This document shows, one piece after another, positions 11,361 through 24,689 of a stretch of 64,000 nucleotides of DNA; the first letter of the stretch is position 1, and each line of letters begins with the position of its first letter. The stretch comes from Chrysomallon squamiferum (lineage: Eukaryota > Mollusca > Gastropoda > Neomphalida > Peltospiridae): the NCBI GenBank assembly GCA_012295275.1, contig CM022677.1, positions 14,303,332 to 14,367,331 on the forward strand. Reading direction: 5' to 3'. The position numbers and the translations under genes are program-made. Under the pieces are notes generated by a model that saw only the letters and a list, made by a program, of their open reading frames with translations, searched no databases and was not told the origin of the DNA.

Positions 11361-11825
11361 TCACATTTCGCAGAATAAGGTCCGCTACAGAGAGAAAGAA
11401 TGAAAAAGAAAAAGAAAAATAGAAATGAAATAAAGTGTAATGATTTTGTATAAAAACATTTTGTATCAATTAAAACTGACATTTATTCAAACACATTCAT
11501 AAAATAAAATTAAAAAAATTAAAAATATGGAATAACATAATAAAAAACAGAAATGTCATAAAATGTCTTAACATGGCGAGTTTGCATAAACGATTAAGAA
11601 GTAGTGACATCTAATTTGTATGTGTTTTGAAGAAGAAACAGAACAACTGCAGACAACTCTTCAAAATCTTCATAACTTAAGAAGTGCGCCACTTCTAAAT
11701 GACAGCTGTAATGCACATTTTGATCTGTTATTTTTTGTTCTCTTTTTTTTTCTTGAGGAGTGTTTTTGTTTTCTTTTTTGTCTGTATGTTACTTTATTCT
11801 GACATAAACAAATTATTAATATAAG
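11361..11825. other. Spacer before the P4HA pseudogene, copy A
   Basis: A/T-rich sequence with one open frame near 11620-11802 (starts MCFEEETEQLQTTLQNLHNL) that is also conserved in copy B at 24484. No splice signals tie it to a gene, and its 3' half is T-rich. Not recognised. Confidence 0.3.
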
Positions 11826-12257
11826 AAATCCGTGAACATCTTCCAAGTTACGAAGATTTAGAAGGGGCCGCTGCAGCTGTGTTTCGACTTCAAGACACGT
11901 ACAAATTAAATACGACAAGATTAGCAGATGGTTTTATATATGAACGATATATACAGAGATTATCAGCAGAAGACTGTTATCAATTAGGTCGCCTTGCATA
12001 CAAATGGAAAATACAAAAAGTATTCAAGTATATCAAAACTTAGCAAAGAAAGGAGGAAAAAATGCCAGTTAAAGAAAACACAACTTTCGATGCACTCTGT
12101 CGTGGTGAATACGTTATTAAAGTACGAAAACGACATCGTTTGAAATAACAATATCAAAAATCCGCTTCTAATTCTTGAGCCTGATAAAGAAGAGATTCTG
12201 CAATTAATGTTAAACTTGGAGGCCATGACAGACAAAGAAATACGAAAAAAAACCTAA
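11826..12257 (+). pseudogene. Prolyl 4-hydroxylase alpha subunit pseudogene, copy A
   Basis: The frame opens after an AG and reads IREHLPSYEDLEGAAAAVFR, then LQDTYKLN and LSAEDCYQLGRLAY. That pattern is typical of the N-terminal and peptide-binding part of collagen prolyl 4-hydroxylase alpha subunits (ER enzymes that hydroxylate collagen prolines). About 190 bp present in copy B after LAYK are deleted. Downstream, the DALC-GEYVIKVRKRH segment lies in another frame, and an 11-bp deletion removes the CRYH codons. The NPLLILEPDKEEI and MTDKEIRK motifs remain. No catalytic dioxygenase domain is seen. The aligned part has no introns, suggesting an old retrocopy or a lone large exon. Confidence 0.8.
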
Positions 12258-15130
12258 CTAAAAAAAGCACAATCCCCCCCCAAAAAAACCGCAGTCATCA
12301 GTGACAGACTGTTTATCCTCTGACAACTGATAGACCATTAACATTTGTAATAAAAAAATATTCCAGTTTTAGGTTATTTTAATCTTTAAAAAAAGCTCTC
12401 TGTCTAAAACGGTATATCACGTTGGTTTCAATGAATCATCCGGTTTTGACAGCGTCCACTGTATTTATCTTTATTGTTTATATTTTATGATTTATCAATA
12501 ATAGATACGTATATTGTTTATAGTATGTATCAATTATGTAAATTGATATTCCTGGAAGATACCTATACATTTACCTTTGTTACTCATTATACAGCTATAT
12601 TCGTTTCAGTTGATTTTTTTATATATACTGGTATACCTTTATATAATGGTAGAATATTACTTTCTTGAAATGTTTTTATTTTATTTTTTTGTATTCTTTA
12701 AATACTTTGGAGTACATGTTTGTAATTTAGTTTGTAAAATGTTCGTCGTCTGCTTTTTGAAACGTTTTCAAGAGCAGATAATCGAAAATGAATTATTAAA
12801 CAATACGATGTAGAATCTTGTCACAAGACTCGAGTGTAATTTTTATTTTTTTTGAGAAATTTAGCTGAATTTTTATTGATCAATCAACAGAGTAATCAGT
12901 TATATTTTCATTTTCATTTAAATTATTATGTAATTATATTTAGCAGATATGTAAAGAGACGGACAGGAGGTCTCTCGGTGGCCTTGAACAATGTAGACCT
13001 TCCCGTTGTAACTAAACATAGATTACTGGTGACAAATGAAAACAGCTACTGAAATCTCTATGTCTATAGCCCAGTTTGCATTCATTATTTCCCATTCTTT
13101 TTCTAAGGTTGATTTAAAATAATTCGGATAATTACAGATCTATTACATTGCTAAGTTGTCTTGAGAAGCTTCTTAAATAACAGCTAGAGTTGTGTAAACA
13201 AATAATAGAATAATTATTGTATTACGTTTTCACATTAAACCGATTTTACGTACAGATATTATGATCATGGTGTTTAAAAATAAATCTTGCTTAAAATTGA
13301 TTCTGTATATGACTGTGCGTGAGCGTGTGCGTGCAAAACATTGACGGTAGTTACAAATATTTATGGGAATTATAGGCCTAACGTTGGGATTGATCTTTTC
13401 TCAAAATATGTCTAGTCGACATGTTTATATTTCCCGCCGATCTTTCTACGTCACTGGAAATCTTTAGTTGAAAATTATTTCGTCAGTGGCTAAGAAACGC
13501 AATCATTTTGAAGAAAACGATAGCTTAGTTTAATAGTTTTCATTAAAAGAATTTCATTGTTTTACAAGCAACGAAAATTAGGAAGTATTCAACACAATAC
13601 AAATGAAAGTGAGACTAATTCCTACTAACTCTCGTTAAAATGTAGGTACATGTGTGTGAACGTGGATTTATTTATTTTTGGTAGTCTTCCAGTTTACATG
13701 TACCCTTTTTTCGCAGAGTTTCTACGTTTTTCTGTTTTACTGCTTTTCTGAATTAAACTAATCAAATCTAACAATTTTCTCAACATTAATATAAACAGTC
13801 GAAATCAATCTAGTCAGCCACACGGAACTCTTTGTTTTCTTAAGTACATATCTTTTTCAATTTCCTGTCTGTTGTATTTATAACAAAAATAAATGTTAGC
13901 TTGTATTTATAACAAAAATAAGTGTGTGTGTGTGTGTGTGTGTGTGTTTATTTTATTGTTGTTTTTATTTATTTATTTTTTTATTTTAATTTAAAGCTAG
14001 CGAATTAAAATGACAATAGAAAAATTGCTTGATCTGCATCCTGATAAAGATGAGACAAAAATCTTTTTTTTTTTTTTATTTATTTTAAATTTCTTTCAAA
14101 TTTTGAAATGCCGTCAGTGTTTGGCAACAATGGACAAGAAAAACAAAGAGGAATAAAAAGAAGCCCACAAACATAAATTAGAATAGTGACATAGCTTATG
14201 CCAGGATGTAATTTGATATTCAATCTTATCTACAAAGACATATTATTGTCATCTACATCCATTGGTATGAATTATAAAGGTTTTATTTATTTATTTATTT
14301 ATTTATTTTTAAACTTTTCTACCTAGTGTTACTACACTTGAAAAGTTTTATTATGTTCTTTTCTTCATTTGTGCACGATGCATACGGTTGTCACAGTTTT
14401 AAACACACACGCACACACACACACACACATACACACACACACTAATATTAATAATCAAAAGAAATGTTACCACAGTACAGTCGAAATTTCACAAATATAT
14501 TAAAACATTTACTTTCATATGTTTTTATTTAACATTTCAGCACGCCAGGAAAAGACACACGAAAAGATGAATATATCCTTCATTTGATTAGTTTCTACTT
14601 TGTTACTGATAATAGTTGATAGAATAGGTTCAAACATTGATCGCACACACACATTTTTGTTTTAAGAGAACATATCGATTTATAATTTGTATGTATATTT
14701 TGATAAAGGTTATTGTGTTCCTTTATTTATTTTATTTTTTATTTTTATTTTTATTTTTGTTATTGTTATTGTAGCTGCAGAAACATTCGGGATGATTGCC
14801 GGTGTTTAGGGATTTACTGTTTTATTTGATGTTCGAAGAATCTTATACAGAATTGCCACATGATGGCAGCCATCTTATTCGAGAACAATAATTATATGTC
14901 AGAACTTTTGTAGATAATCAGATATAAATCTTGAAACTAGAAGCCTTCAGCTGTTATTCATTATTACAAAAATATAGTAAATTACATAGTTTTATACTTT
15001 GATTTAAAAGTAACAATGGATTCTCTGAACAGCATCGTGACTGAGAGAACAAGCAGGAATCATCTCCTTTATTGAAGACGAAACAACATTTATTTTCCTA
15101 AAATCTTGATATTTCCACATTGGTTGATTG
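12258..15130. other. Non-coding stretch shared by A and B
   Basis: It includes a TG microsatellite at 13920-13947, a TTTA tract at 14280-14308 and a CA tract at 14403-14442. Several short open frames lack splice support and differ between the copies. No gene is recognised. The counterpart is about 25.33-28.3 kb. Confidence 0.5.
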
Positions 15131-16685
15131 ATGTATAAGATACAACGTGAACTAAACCTGGATACAACTGAAATCTGTCATGTTGACTTATGTCTTCAAC
15201 ACAGTGAGATCTCCTAAAAACAGAAAAAAGAAAAACATTCTATTATGAAATTAAGTGGAGGCATTGTAACAGTTTATGCATCATGCTTAAAAGTACTGTA
15301 GGGCTTTAGAAAGCATCATTTTGATATAAAACATGTGTATACTGGTTTGAAACTGTATGAGATATTCAGTCTTCTGTTTGCCAAATGACTGAAATGGATC
15401 TCTGATTTTCCACAGATTACGAAGGAAAAATACCTGCAAATTTTATTCAGATAATAATAAACATCAATCATATTTTGTTGTCATTTTAACATACATACCG
15501 GTCTAGAAAAAGAAAATAAATATTTAATTATCAATACAATCTCAGGTGCAGCTAAAAATTAATCCTGTTTTTCTTAGCAACAGAGAACTGCAGTCTGGAG
15601 GGCCTCTTTATTTCTCAATTTCTCAACTATCGTTCTTGAATGAGATGATATTCATTTAGTTATATGACACATTTTACGGAAAATTACAGGTATGATTTCA
15701 CTGTAAACATTCAGAAATATAGATGGAACTTCCGTGTTTTAATGTTTTTATAAATAACAGTAACTTTATATGTGACGTGAAACATTTATCGAGAAATAAA
15801 GAGGGCGCGTCTAGTGTGACATTTTATAAACACCAGAAACATGTTTCACTGAAAAACACACACAGCAGAACTTTGTGCACTAACTTCAGATACCGCTACG
15901 AAGTGTCCGTTTTATTAAACGTAACGTGATATTTTACTTTGCTAATTCTAAATCGTATAATGAAAAGGTGTAATTTTACTGTACGTGGAACTTTAGTAGT
16001 ATATACACTACAGAAAATATTGATACCACAGTTAATCTATTTGTTATTACGACAGTTATAAATGATAATTCTACATGGCGTTATGAAAATAAGCGGTTTA
16101 ATTACCTGTAAAAAGAAAACAAAAAGAGAATTAATTATGAGCAGTGATATTTATAGTTAAGTGTGTTGAGAACTGTTAATCTCATATTTATATCAGGTTA
16201 TACTGAAAAATATCAGAGTTAATTTCTTGGAATCACGATAGCTGAGAACAAGCAAGGTTAAATTTAATTTGTTCATTACATTCATTAAAAGGTTACATCA
16301 GCGCAAGTTGTACAGTGTAATATACTTTACATTGCTAATTATACCTGAAGTTCTCTTATTACATTAGATATTAATATAACCGCTCCACCAGTAATAATCA
16401 ATATAACAATGAAGCAGACACCGTAGTTGTCAAAGTCCTCTCTTTGTCAATAGCTAAATAACAACAACAACAACAACAGTAATAACACCTTAATATATTT
16501 ATTTTTAATTTGTTTTAATTTTTCTGTAAAAAATATGTTTAACGCTATTCTCCTAGTTTCATTAGAACTGTTCTGAGAGCGGATATAAAAATTCCTACGA
16601 ACTTTTTACTAGGCCGCATAAAGTTATCAGATAAATCAGATTGTTTCTGTCGAGATAAAAACTAAATACTTCTTTTGTAAAACAG

Positions 16686-16745
<60 letters not shown>

Positions 16746-17311
16746 TGATTTATTTATAATATAATTACATGAGAAATCGTGAACTTTTCATAAAGCCACA
16801 TTTAACTAAAGAATATCGCTGTTTACACTGATAATGTTACTCATCGATAACAAAATAAGACGCAAGTTTTATAACGTCTGTATTATTTATGAGAAATTAA
16901 AATTACATTAATTAGAGATTATCAGTTATATTATTGAATAAACATGGAATTTCATTCTAGATTAACTTACTTTTCTTAGTGTTTAAAAAATCTGATATAT
17001 TCTTAATTACATAATTTGATAAATTTAAATTTTAGATTAATCATGTAATTTCATGTAGGGAGAGATGTAAATTGTGTAATGTTATGTTACTGCGGTCATA
17101 AAACAAAGTATCACATTGTGACACTGAAAGGTGCACAGTTAATTTTCAGTAATATCAATACAATAATAAATACAGTATTCATCTAGCATTTCACGCGTTT
17201 CTGTATAGTCTTATTATTCGTAAAGAAACTTATTATTAATGTTAACACACCCTAATGTTTCAGTATATAAGAAGGACATTAATTTGGGGGAAATCATATT
17301 AATATTAAAGT
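15131..17311. other. Segment present only in copy A
   Basis: In copy B the flanks join directly near 28308 (TTGACTGATG|TTGAAAGAAG), so B has lost, or A has gained, about 2.2 kb. The segment has no terminal inverted repeats and no recognised gene. One small open frame at 15723-15929 is not supported. A pure AAT run lies at 16690-16742. Confidence 0.6.
16690..16742. repeat. (AAT)n microsatellite
   Basis: Uninterrupted ATA/AAT trinucleotide run of about 50 bp. Confidence 0.95.
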
Positions 17312-19868
17312 TGAAAGAAGATATTTATATTTCGATGCGAAGCGGAGATATTAAGTTTCTATCTTACGTTAACTTTACAAAATTATTCAACATATGGAAT
17401 TATCAAAATACAACGATAATGTCGTTTATAATAAAATATTTCCTTTTTTCTGAGGCCTAGAATTGTTTTTGATCAGAGGACTGGTGAGTTCATAACAAAC
17501 GTTAAACAATTTCGCTTGATCTCAGTTTTGTCGTAAAACGGCCATAATGTTAGCTGAAGCCGTTTTTCAGGTTTCTGAATAAAGGCCAAACACTAATTCT
17601 AAATGAAAGGGTTCATTTTAATATTATCACCGAAAATGTATATACGCAATCTGTATTTGTTGTTGTATGTGTGTGTGTGTCCATATGCATCTGACTGTAT
17701 AAAACGTAAAATTATCCTATTTAAATTTATTTTGTGAATATGAATGTGTAAGAAAAATGCCTTTTTGTAAACTGCGAATGTGAAAAAAGGACTCAATATT
17801 TTTATTGAAATGTACGCAAACTAATAAAAACATTTTCCTTATATCAATTCAGGTGTTTTGTTTTATGAGTTACAGTCAGCGATCAAGTGAGTTAAGACAA
17901 TTTACATTATCCTCACTTGAAGAAATCACAGTTGTTTTCACACGAGTGTTTACAATAATCATGTTCTGTGAAAAGGATATATTTTCAGAGATAGGTTTGA
18001 TGCTGAAGTGTGCACTTGTTTAACCAACACAGCATGTTTTTCTGAGACTACCGAGTTCAATATTAATAAACTGTAATGAAAATTATAAACAACATTCACA
18101 CATTTCTTCATTGGAATATTTAGATTCCTGTTACAGAAATGTTTTCAAAGTTTTTGGTAGAGATGTTTATTGCAATCGTAACAGTTCATTCAAATTTATC
18201 TTAAAAATGCTTTAATAATGAAAAAAAGGCAACAACAGAAAATGAAAACAATTATATTTATTTTAATAAATATCAACATTAGTAATTATAACATCTAAAC
18301 AACAAGTGTAAGTTAAATAGATATTTCTCTGTACAGAAGACAGCAGGTACAGATCTAGGGTGTGGTGTGTTAACATATTTGTGTGATGAGAAAATACCCC
18401 AAATGTTCTTTTACACCTCTACCATATAAACACTTTTTTTTCTCTCTTTCTCTCACACACTGCCTGAAATAAAAATAAACAGTTACCAAGTAAAATTTCT
18501 CAAACAGATAGTCATAGAATTTTATAGTATTTTAAAAGAATGAGAAAGAGAGAGACAATGAGAAGCCGGCAAGAAAGATATAATGGGGGAGAAAAAAATA
18601 ATAAGGAAGATGATCAAAATAAAATAAAATAGGAGTGAAATATTGAACACACACACACTCACACACACGCACACACACACACACACACACGTGTATACAA
18701 ACATGGATTTGCACACATTTTTTACCATGCTCTTATTAGCTTCACAAAGTGTACTTACCATTCCAGTTTTATTTTGTAATTTGACCTTTTTTGTTTTAAA
18801 CAAAACCCCAACGTGTAGATACAAAAAATACAAAAATATATATATATTTACAAACTTTCTTTACTTGAATCAGAAATAAATCTGTTTTAGTTTTACCAAT
18901 TAATATTATTTATTTATTTATTCATTTGTTTGTTAGTTTGTTATAATCAGTGTAATTCATTATTATTATTATGAGCAACTGCTCATGGATAATAACATTT
19001 CCAAACATAAGGGAAATAACTCTCTTTAGATAAAACTTCTGGCAAATTAATTTTAAATTGTTAAAACATATGAAATAATGAAAGAAAGCAAATTCATTTC
19101 CCACCCAAATTAAAAACAAAATCAATAATAATAAACACCCTGAACACAATCTCATACCGGTTTTATATTTACCAAGAACAAGTAAAAAAATCAAATTCAA
19201 CAGCAAAATTGTAAAAAATATAAAAATTAATTAATTAAAAATGGCTACAAAAAACATTATGCTGATACTGTCAAATTACATGTGCATTATAAACAAATAA
19301 CAAAAATAATGTAAAAGAAACTATAATTTAACTACATTTGTCACTTATTTATTATTATTTTTATTTACCTGTTTTAAATTATTACATTGGATACTTAATT
19401 ACTTTATTTAAAAGGAGCTAGTATCAAAAATTAATCTAGACATCTGTGGCTGTTATTTTTAAAGTCTGCTGAATAAATTGATTTGATGTTTTATTTGCTG
19501 AGTTTATTTTCTATTTTGTGCATACATATGCAGGCCTGCACTCACATAAACACACATCCAAGACACAAAACAAACACAGAAAATAACACACATACAAACA
19601 TTACAATACTCACACAACAGAAAAACACACACACACACACACACATATATATACTTAAGCAAAACCCACACATACACACACAAACAGACATAGCAATATA
19701 TATAAACACATACACCAAAACAAACAAACAAATTCAGGCACACATATATGCAGTGACATACCAACATACATACTGACTTACATCCCCACACATACAGTGC
19801 AGAACATAAATTTAATAAATAATAACTGATATTATCAAAAAACTTCTTATAAAAACACTTCAATGAAA
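17312..19868. other. Non-coding stretch, copy A 3' part
   Basis: It contains a second A-only segment (about 17516-18025), CA microsatellites at 18645-18692 and 19625-19645, and otherwise AT-rich sequence. Open frames are repeat-driven. The rest matches 28.3-30.0 kb. Confidence 0.5.
18645..18692. repeat. (CA)n microsatellite, copy A
   Basis: About 40 bp of CA with two interruptions. The orthologous tract in copy B (29137-29234) is about twice as long. Confidence 0.9.
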
Positions 19869-19953
19869 TCAAAGATCTGAGTTCTGCAGAATTAGCTCAT
19901 GAAGAGCTGAATCTTCAGCCTGTCTCACTTTCATCCTCTTCTCCACTTCTTGT
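19869..19953 (-). CDS. Terminal exon of gene L, copy A
   Basis: After CTTGTCTGAG-side acceptor CTCAG, the minus strand completes an Arg codon. It then reads QEVEKRMKVRQAEDSALHEL and ILQNSDL before TGA. The phase (2 in) fits the donor of the exon at 20512-20596. Copy B has a shorter version (30006-30075) with the same ending. The peptide is highly charged and helical. In copy A the upstream exon is frameshifted, so this copy is probably not functional. Confidence 0.5.
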
Positions 19954-20511
19954 CTGAGAAAAACATTTCAGTATTTAATATTAATGTAATTAGGTATTGG
20001 TTTGTATAGTTTGTATTGTTGTATATTTACCTTTGTCACCCAGTAGCTGATATATTTTCATGCTGGGGTGTCCTTAAACATTCATTAATTCATTTGTATA
20101 GTTTGTAAAAACAATGGCTATCAAAAATCTCACAGTTATTTAAAGATAAGCATTAATTCCTGCCCATTTCACAAAAAGAACTGACATAATTTTATAAGCA
20201 GATGATACCAATATATATAATTACAAATAAAATATTCTTTTTAAATTTTAAAATTTGTTTGATGAATTACTATTAATTGTTTTTACATTTTTTTTTTATA
20301 TGTCGTTCCGTCAATCAAAGTGAAAACCAACTACTTTGTTAAATCAGATGTACAGCAGACACACTGGGTATCATAATTATGCATATACATTTTATGAACA
20401 GGGAAAGAAAGTGAAAGGAACAAAGAAAGTGAAAGAGAAAATCAGAGATGCAAAGGAGAGAATTAGAGATAATGAGAGAGAAATAAAAAGACTATGACAT
20501 CATCACTATAC

Positions 20512-20596
20512 CTGACTTCTGTCTCCAGTTCTGTACTTTTAACATCATCAGCTGTCATCTTAATTTTTGACACTATGAAATGTATTGTCCAAATAT
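20512..20596 (-). pseudogene. Penultimate exon of gene L, copy A (frameshifted)
   Basis: It shares KIKMTADDVKSTELETEV and donor GTATAG with copy B (30643-30725). The 5' part carries two extra bases relative to B (GGACAATACATTTCATAG against GGACAGCCATTCATAG), which puts a TAG in the frame. Copy B keeps the frame open, so A is the damaged duplicate. Confidence 0.6.
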
Positions 20597-20739
20597 CTCA
20601 TAAACATAATAATCATTGTTAGTATTAAAGAACAAGGTTGCAGTTGTGATAAATATTTACAGCACAAACTTACAGCAAGGCCGAATATTTACAGTGCTAT
20701 GATTAGACATACAGCACAGATAGCCCATAGGTTTATATA

Positions 20740-20939
20740 NNNNNNNNNNNNNNNNNNNNNNNNNNNNNNNNNNNNNNNNNNNNNNNNNNNNNNNNNNNNN
20801 NNNNNNNNNNNNNNNNNNNNNNNNNNNNNNNNNNNNNNNNNNNNNNNNNNNNNNNNNNNNNNNNNNNNNNNNNNNNNNNNNNNNNNNNNNNNNNNNNNNN
20901 NNNNNNNNNNNNNNNNNNNNNNNNNNNNNNNNNNNNNNN
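20740..20939. other. Assembly gap (200 N)
   Basis: Exactly 200 N, sitting at the boundary between tandem copies A and B. The true junction sequence is therefore not visible. Confidence 0.99.
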
Positions 20940-21244
20940 CTGTATCTGCATTCTGGAAATAAAAATACAAATAAACTAATAAAAATAATAAATTGTTAAA
21001 AATAAATAACTAATGTTTCTGTTATTATTTAAATTTTACTGTTATCAGTTACTGGATTATTCAGACACAAAGGGATGTGGGATATTTTTGATATACTTTG
21101 TATAATCATTATAATGATAATGATAATAATGATAATAATTTAAATAATTAACAAAACAAATGATTATTATTATGCTAATTTACAATCAGTAAAGAGTTGT
21201 TACTATAAAACTTATTTTATTTGCTAAGAAATAAAAATAAGATA

Positions 21245-21520
21245 AAAAACTTACAACTTGGAATTGTGTTGTCTGAATCAGGTACAGGACTAGCTTGGTC
21301 CTTCGAACTGTCAATGTGGCAAGACATCACTCTCATGAATGTTGCCTTCCCGAGTCTCATCTTGTTCTGCTGCAGCTACAGCCTTTGTTTTCTTCTCTCT
21401 CTTTTCTTTATCTTCTCATCCAGCTTTATTCTCAGAGCGGCAAGCTCAGATGTTACCTGCTGCTCAACTTTCTTGCTGTTATTTTTGCCATCGCAGTCGT
21501 CTGCCTAGTTTTTAGTTTCG
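21245..21520 (-). pseudogene. Frameshifted charged exon, copy B (deletion fusion)
   Basis: The minus strand reads DCDGKNNSKKVEQQVTSELA..., then a Lys/Glu-rich run and AVAAAEQDETREGNIHESDV, in one frame. It then meets stops, while ASPVPDSDNTIP lies in another frame. The 3' end is joined directly to the tail of the 8176-8266 exon because about 420 bp are deleted, so two ancestral exons are fused before a good GTAAGT donor. Confidence 0.5.
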
Positions 21521-21735
21521 CAGCGTAGCAGATGAAGTGTTTTTACCAGCATCAGCTTGATTTCACAAAAAAGCAGACTTCAGTGGTGCTCTGCCCTTTT
21601 CTTCTTGTTCCTGATGATACATGTAAACCATCGATATATCATATTATAATATTCCAGCAGCACTTGCACTCTACAGTGTGGTTCTGATCAATGGTTGTGT
21701 AGCTGGATGAGAAATTTATAAAATATTTCACTCAC

Positions 21736-21793
21736 ATCTGAATTTTCACAGAAACATTCTTTAAATTCATTTGGAACATTTTCTCCACATGAC
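21736..21793 (-). CDS. Possible Cys-rich exon, only in copy B
   Basis: Acceptor AG and a consensus GTGAGT donor enclose 19 codons (SCGENVPNEFKECFCENSD) with three cysteines. It falls in the roughly 265-bp segment absent from copy A, so A lost it or B gained it. Too short to assign to a family. Confidence 0.35.
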
Positions 21794-21829
21794 CTAGAAA
21801 AATAAAAATAAAAATTATTAGTAATGATA

Positions 21830-23305
21830 TGAAAAGTAAAATGGATAATAATAATAAAGATAAAAAAATAATAATAAAAATAAAACATAATAATAATAAT
21901 AAAAAGTAGTAATAATAATAAGAGAAGAAGAAGATGAAAAAGAAGGAATTAAAACAAAACAAAACAAAGTGTAAATAAATAAATTAAAATTGACCATTAA
22001 GAAAAGAAGAGAAACAAAGAACAGGATAACAAATTATTTGAGTGTTTATTTGTGTGTTAAATATTTTTTTTTATAAATAATTTTATTAATATTTTATAGC
22101 ATCATCTACATATGAAATAACCTGGTCATGTATTTCTTAAATTTGTATTCATCTTTATTTGTTTTTAGTGTTAACATAGAGCTATACAGGTATTTAGCTT
22201 AAATAATATGAAAGCATTTAGGGACCCACCCATTATAAAGTTTAATATGTTTTATAATTATAGAGCAAGTCAGCAATTTAACATAAATCTTTGAAAATAA
22301 TAAATCATAAATAAACTGACAGAAAACAACCTGTCAAACAAAATTAGCATATTTTCTTTTAATAGTTTTATTAGTTTATTTCAACAACAACAACAAAAAT
22401 AATTATAATAATAAAAAAATAAAAATAAAAAAATAAATAATAACAATAAAAATAACAATAATAATAATAATAATAATTTTAAATTCTCTGTGACTTGTTT
22501 TGTGGTGTTTCTTTGGTGTATGCTACACAAGTCAATTTATTTTAAAACAAATTTAATTACTGGCCACTCAAAATTTGCTGTAACATCATGACGTTGTTTA
22601 TGTTGTTCACATTAGTACAACACTGGTGAATGTTATTATTAATCGAGTGTCGTTATCTGAAAAAATTCTAAATAAATAAATAAATAATTATTGTTCTCAA
22701 ATAATATGGCTGCCATCAGTTGTCTATGACTTTTAAATTTAATTAAATAAAACGAAAAAAATCCAAACACATTAACATTTATAATAATAAATAGTAATAC
22801 CTGTCTCCTTCACAAAATGAAATACTTTAAACAACTGTTTTAATGCGATTACACCAATTCTGTAGAAAATTCTTCGAACACTAAACAAAAAAGTAAATCC
22901 GTAAAGACCGACAATCATCCCGCATTTTTCCGCATATACAATCACCCCCCCAAAAAAAAATCAAAACAAAATTAAAATAATGTTCAAAACAAATAAAATA
23001 AAATAAAGAAACATCACAATCTCAATTAAAATATATTTATTTTATTTGTTTATTTATATATTTTTTATCTTATTATTAGCCAATCGTTGATGGTAAACTT
23101 CAAATAAACGGTGTTATAATTTTTTTTCCCCTACTTTTTCTTTCTTCTTCTTATTTATATTAATGCACCAAATAAAATCACAAAACTTACAACTCACACT
23201 ACAAGTTACTTATTATTGTGCAGGAATTTACCAATATTTCAGATACGTCTGAAAACATTGTCTGAAAAAAAAAAATATATATTATTTTGCCTTTTATTAA
23301 ATATA
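21830..23305. other. AT-rich non-coding stretch, copy B
   Basis: Counterpart of 8830-10325, with AAT and AAAT runs and no convincing exon. Confidence 0.5.
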
Positions 23306-23485
23306 GCAATTAGTGTCCATATCCTACATTAAAAAAAATATAATTAATATTTCTATTAACGAGGCGGCAATGCCGTCGGTCCAGGATTGTTCCTAACGTC
23401 ATTGGTGTACACCTCTTCAAATACATTATTGTGATTTCTAGTAATGTCGCCGTCGTTCCAGTATTAACGTCTTGGTTAATATCAC
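23305..23485. repeat. Dispersed repeat with GCCGTCGT words, copy 2
   Basis: Nearly identical to 10325-10505, as part of the tandem duplication. Confidence 0.6.
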
Positions 23486-24215
23486 ACGTCACTGTACAGT
23501 ATTTCTTTACTTGATACTACTAATATCACGTCACAGTTTTTAATTTACTTAATACTGCTAATATCGCGTTACTGTACATATTTATTTTGCTTAATGTCTG
23601 CTACTATCACGTTACTGTACACTTCTTTTTTAATTAACATTGCTAATATCACGCTGCTGTACAGTATTTATTTACTTAATACCGCTAGTATCACGTTACT
23701 GTACAGTATTTATTTTAATGGTGCTAATATCACGTTACTGTACAGTTCTTTTTTTACTACTGCTAATATCACTTTACTGCACAATATTTATTTACTTATC
23801 TCTGGTAATATCACGTTACTGTACAATAGTTATTTAGTTAATGCTGCTCATATCACGTGTCTACAGTATTTATTTACTTAATGCTGCTAATATCACGTTA
23901 CTGTACATTATTTATTTACTTAATACTGCTAATATCACATTACTGTACATTATTTATTTACTTAATACTGCTAATATCATTTTTTTTCTGTTCAGTATTT
24001 ATTTACTTAATACTGCTAATATCGTTACTGTACAGTATTTATTTACTTAATACTGCTAATATCACGTTACTGTACATTATTTATTTCCTTAATGCTGCTA
24101 ATATCATTTTTTCTGTTCAGTATTTATTTACTTAATGCTTCTAATATCGTTTCTGTACAGTGTTTATTTACTTAGTGTCTGCTAATATCACAATACAGTA
24201 TTTATTTACTTAAGA
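23485..24215. repeat. 42-bp satellite array, copy B
   Basis: Same unit as 10505-11360 but fewer units and a different order of variants, showing unequal expansion or contraction since duplication. The open frames across it are repeat translation. Confidence 0.9.
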
Positions 24216-24689
24216 GGAGATTCTTCATATTTCGCAGAATAAGGTCCGCTACAGAGAGAAAGAATGAAAAAGAAAAAGAAAAATAGAAATGAAATAAAGT
24301 GTAATGATTTTGTATAAAAACATTTTGTATCAATTAAAACTGACATTTATTCAAACACATTCATAAAATAAAATTAAAAAAATTAAAAATATGGAATAAC
24401 ATAATAAAAAATAGAAATGTCATAAAATGTCTTAACATAGCGAGTTTGCATAAACGATTAAGAAGTAGTGACATCTAATTTGTATGTGTTTTGAAGAAGA
24501 AACAGAACAACTGCAGACAACTCTTCAAAATCTTCATAACTTAAGAAGTGCGCCACTTCTAAATGACAGCTGTAATGCACATTTTGATCTGTTATTTTTT
24601 TTTCTCTCTTTTTTTCTTGAGGAGTGTTTTTGTTTTCTTTTTTGTCTGTATGTTACTTTATTCTGACATAAACAAATTATTAATATAAG

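Larger units (their letters stand above)
7865..20739. repeat. Tandem segmental duplication, copy A
   Basis: Nearly all of this block has a highly similar direct counterpart at 20940-30900, at an offset of about 13 kb. Shared landmarks include the CGTCGTTCCAG repeat (10.4/23.4 kb), the 42-bp satellite, the P4HA pseudogene and two 3' exons of gene L. Segments found only in A: 8185-8605, about 15131-17311 and about 17516-18025. Copy A ends at an N gap, so the junction itself is not visible. Confidence 0.9.
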
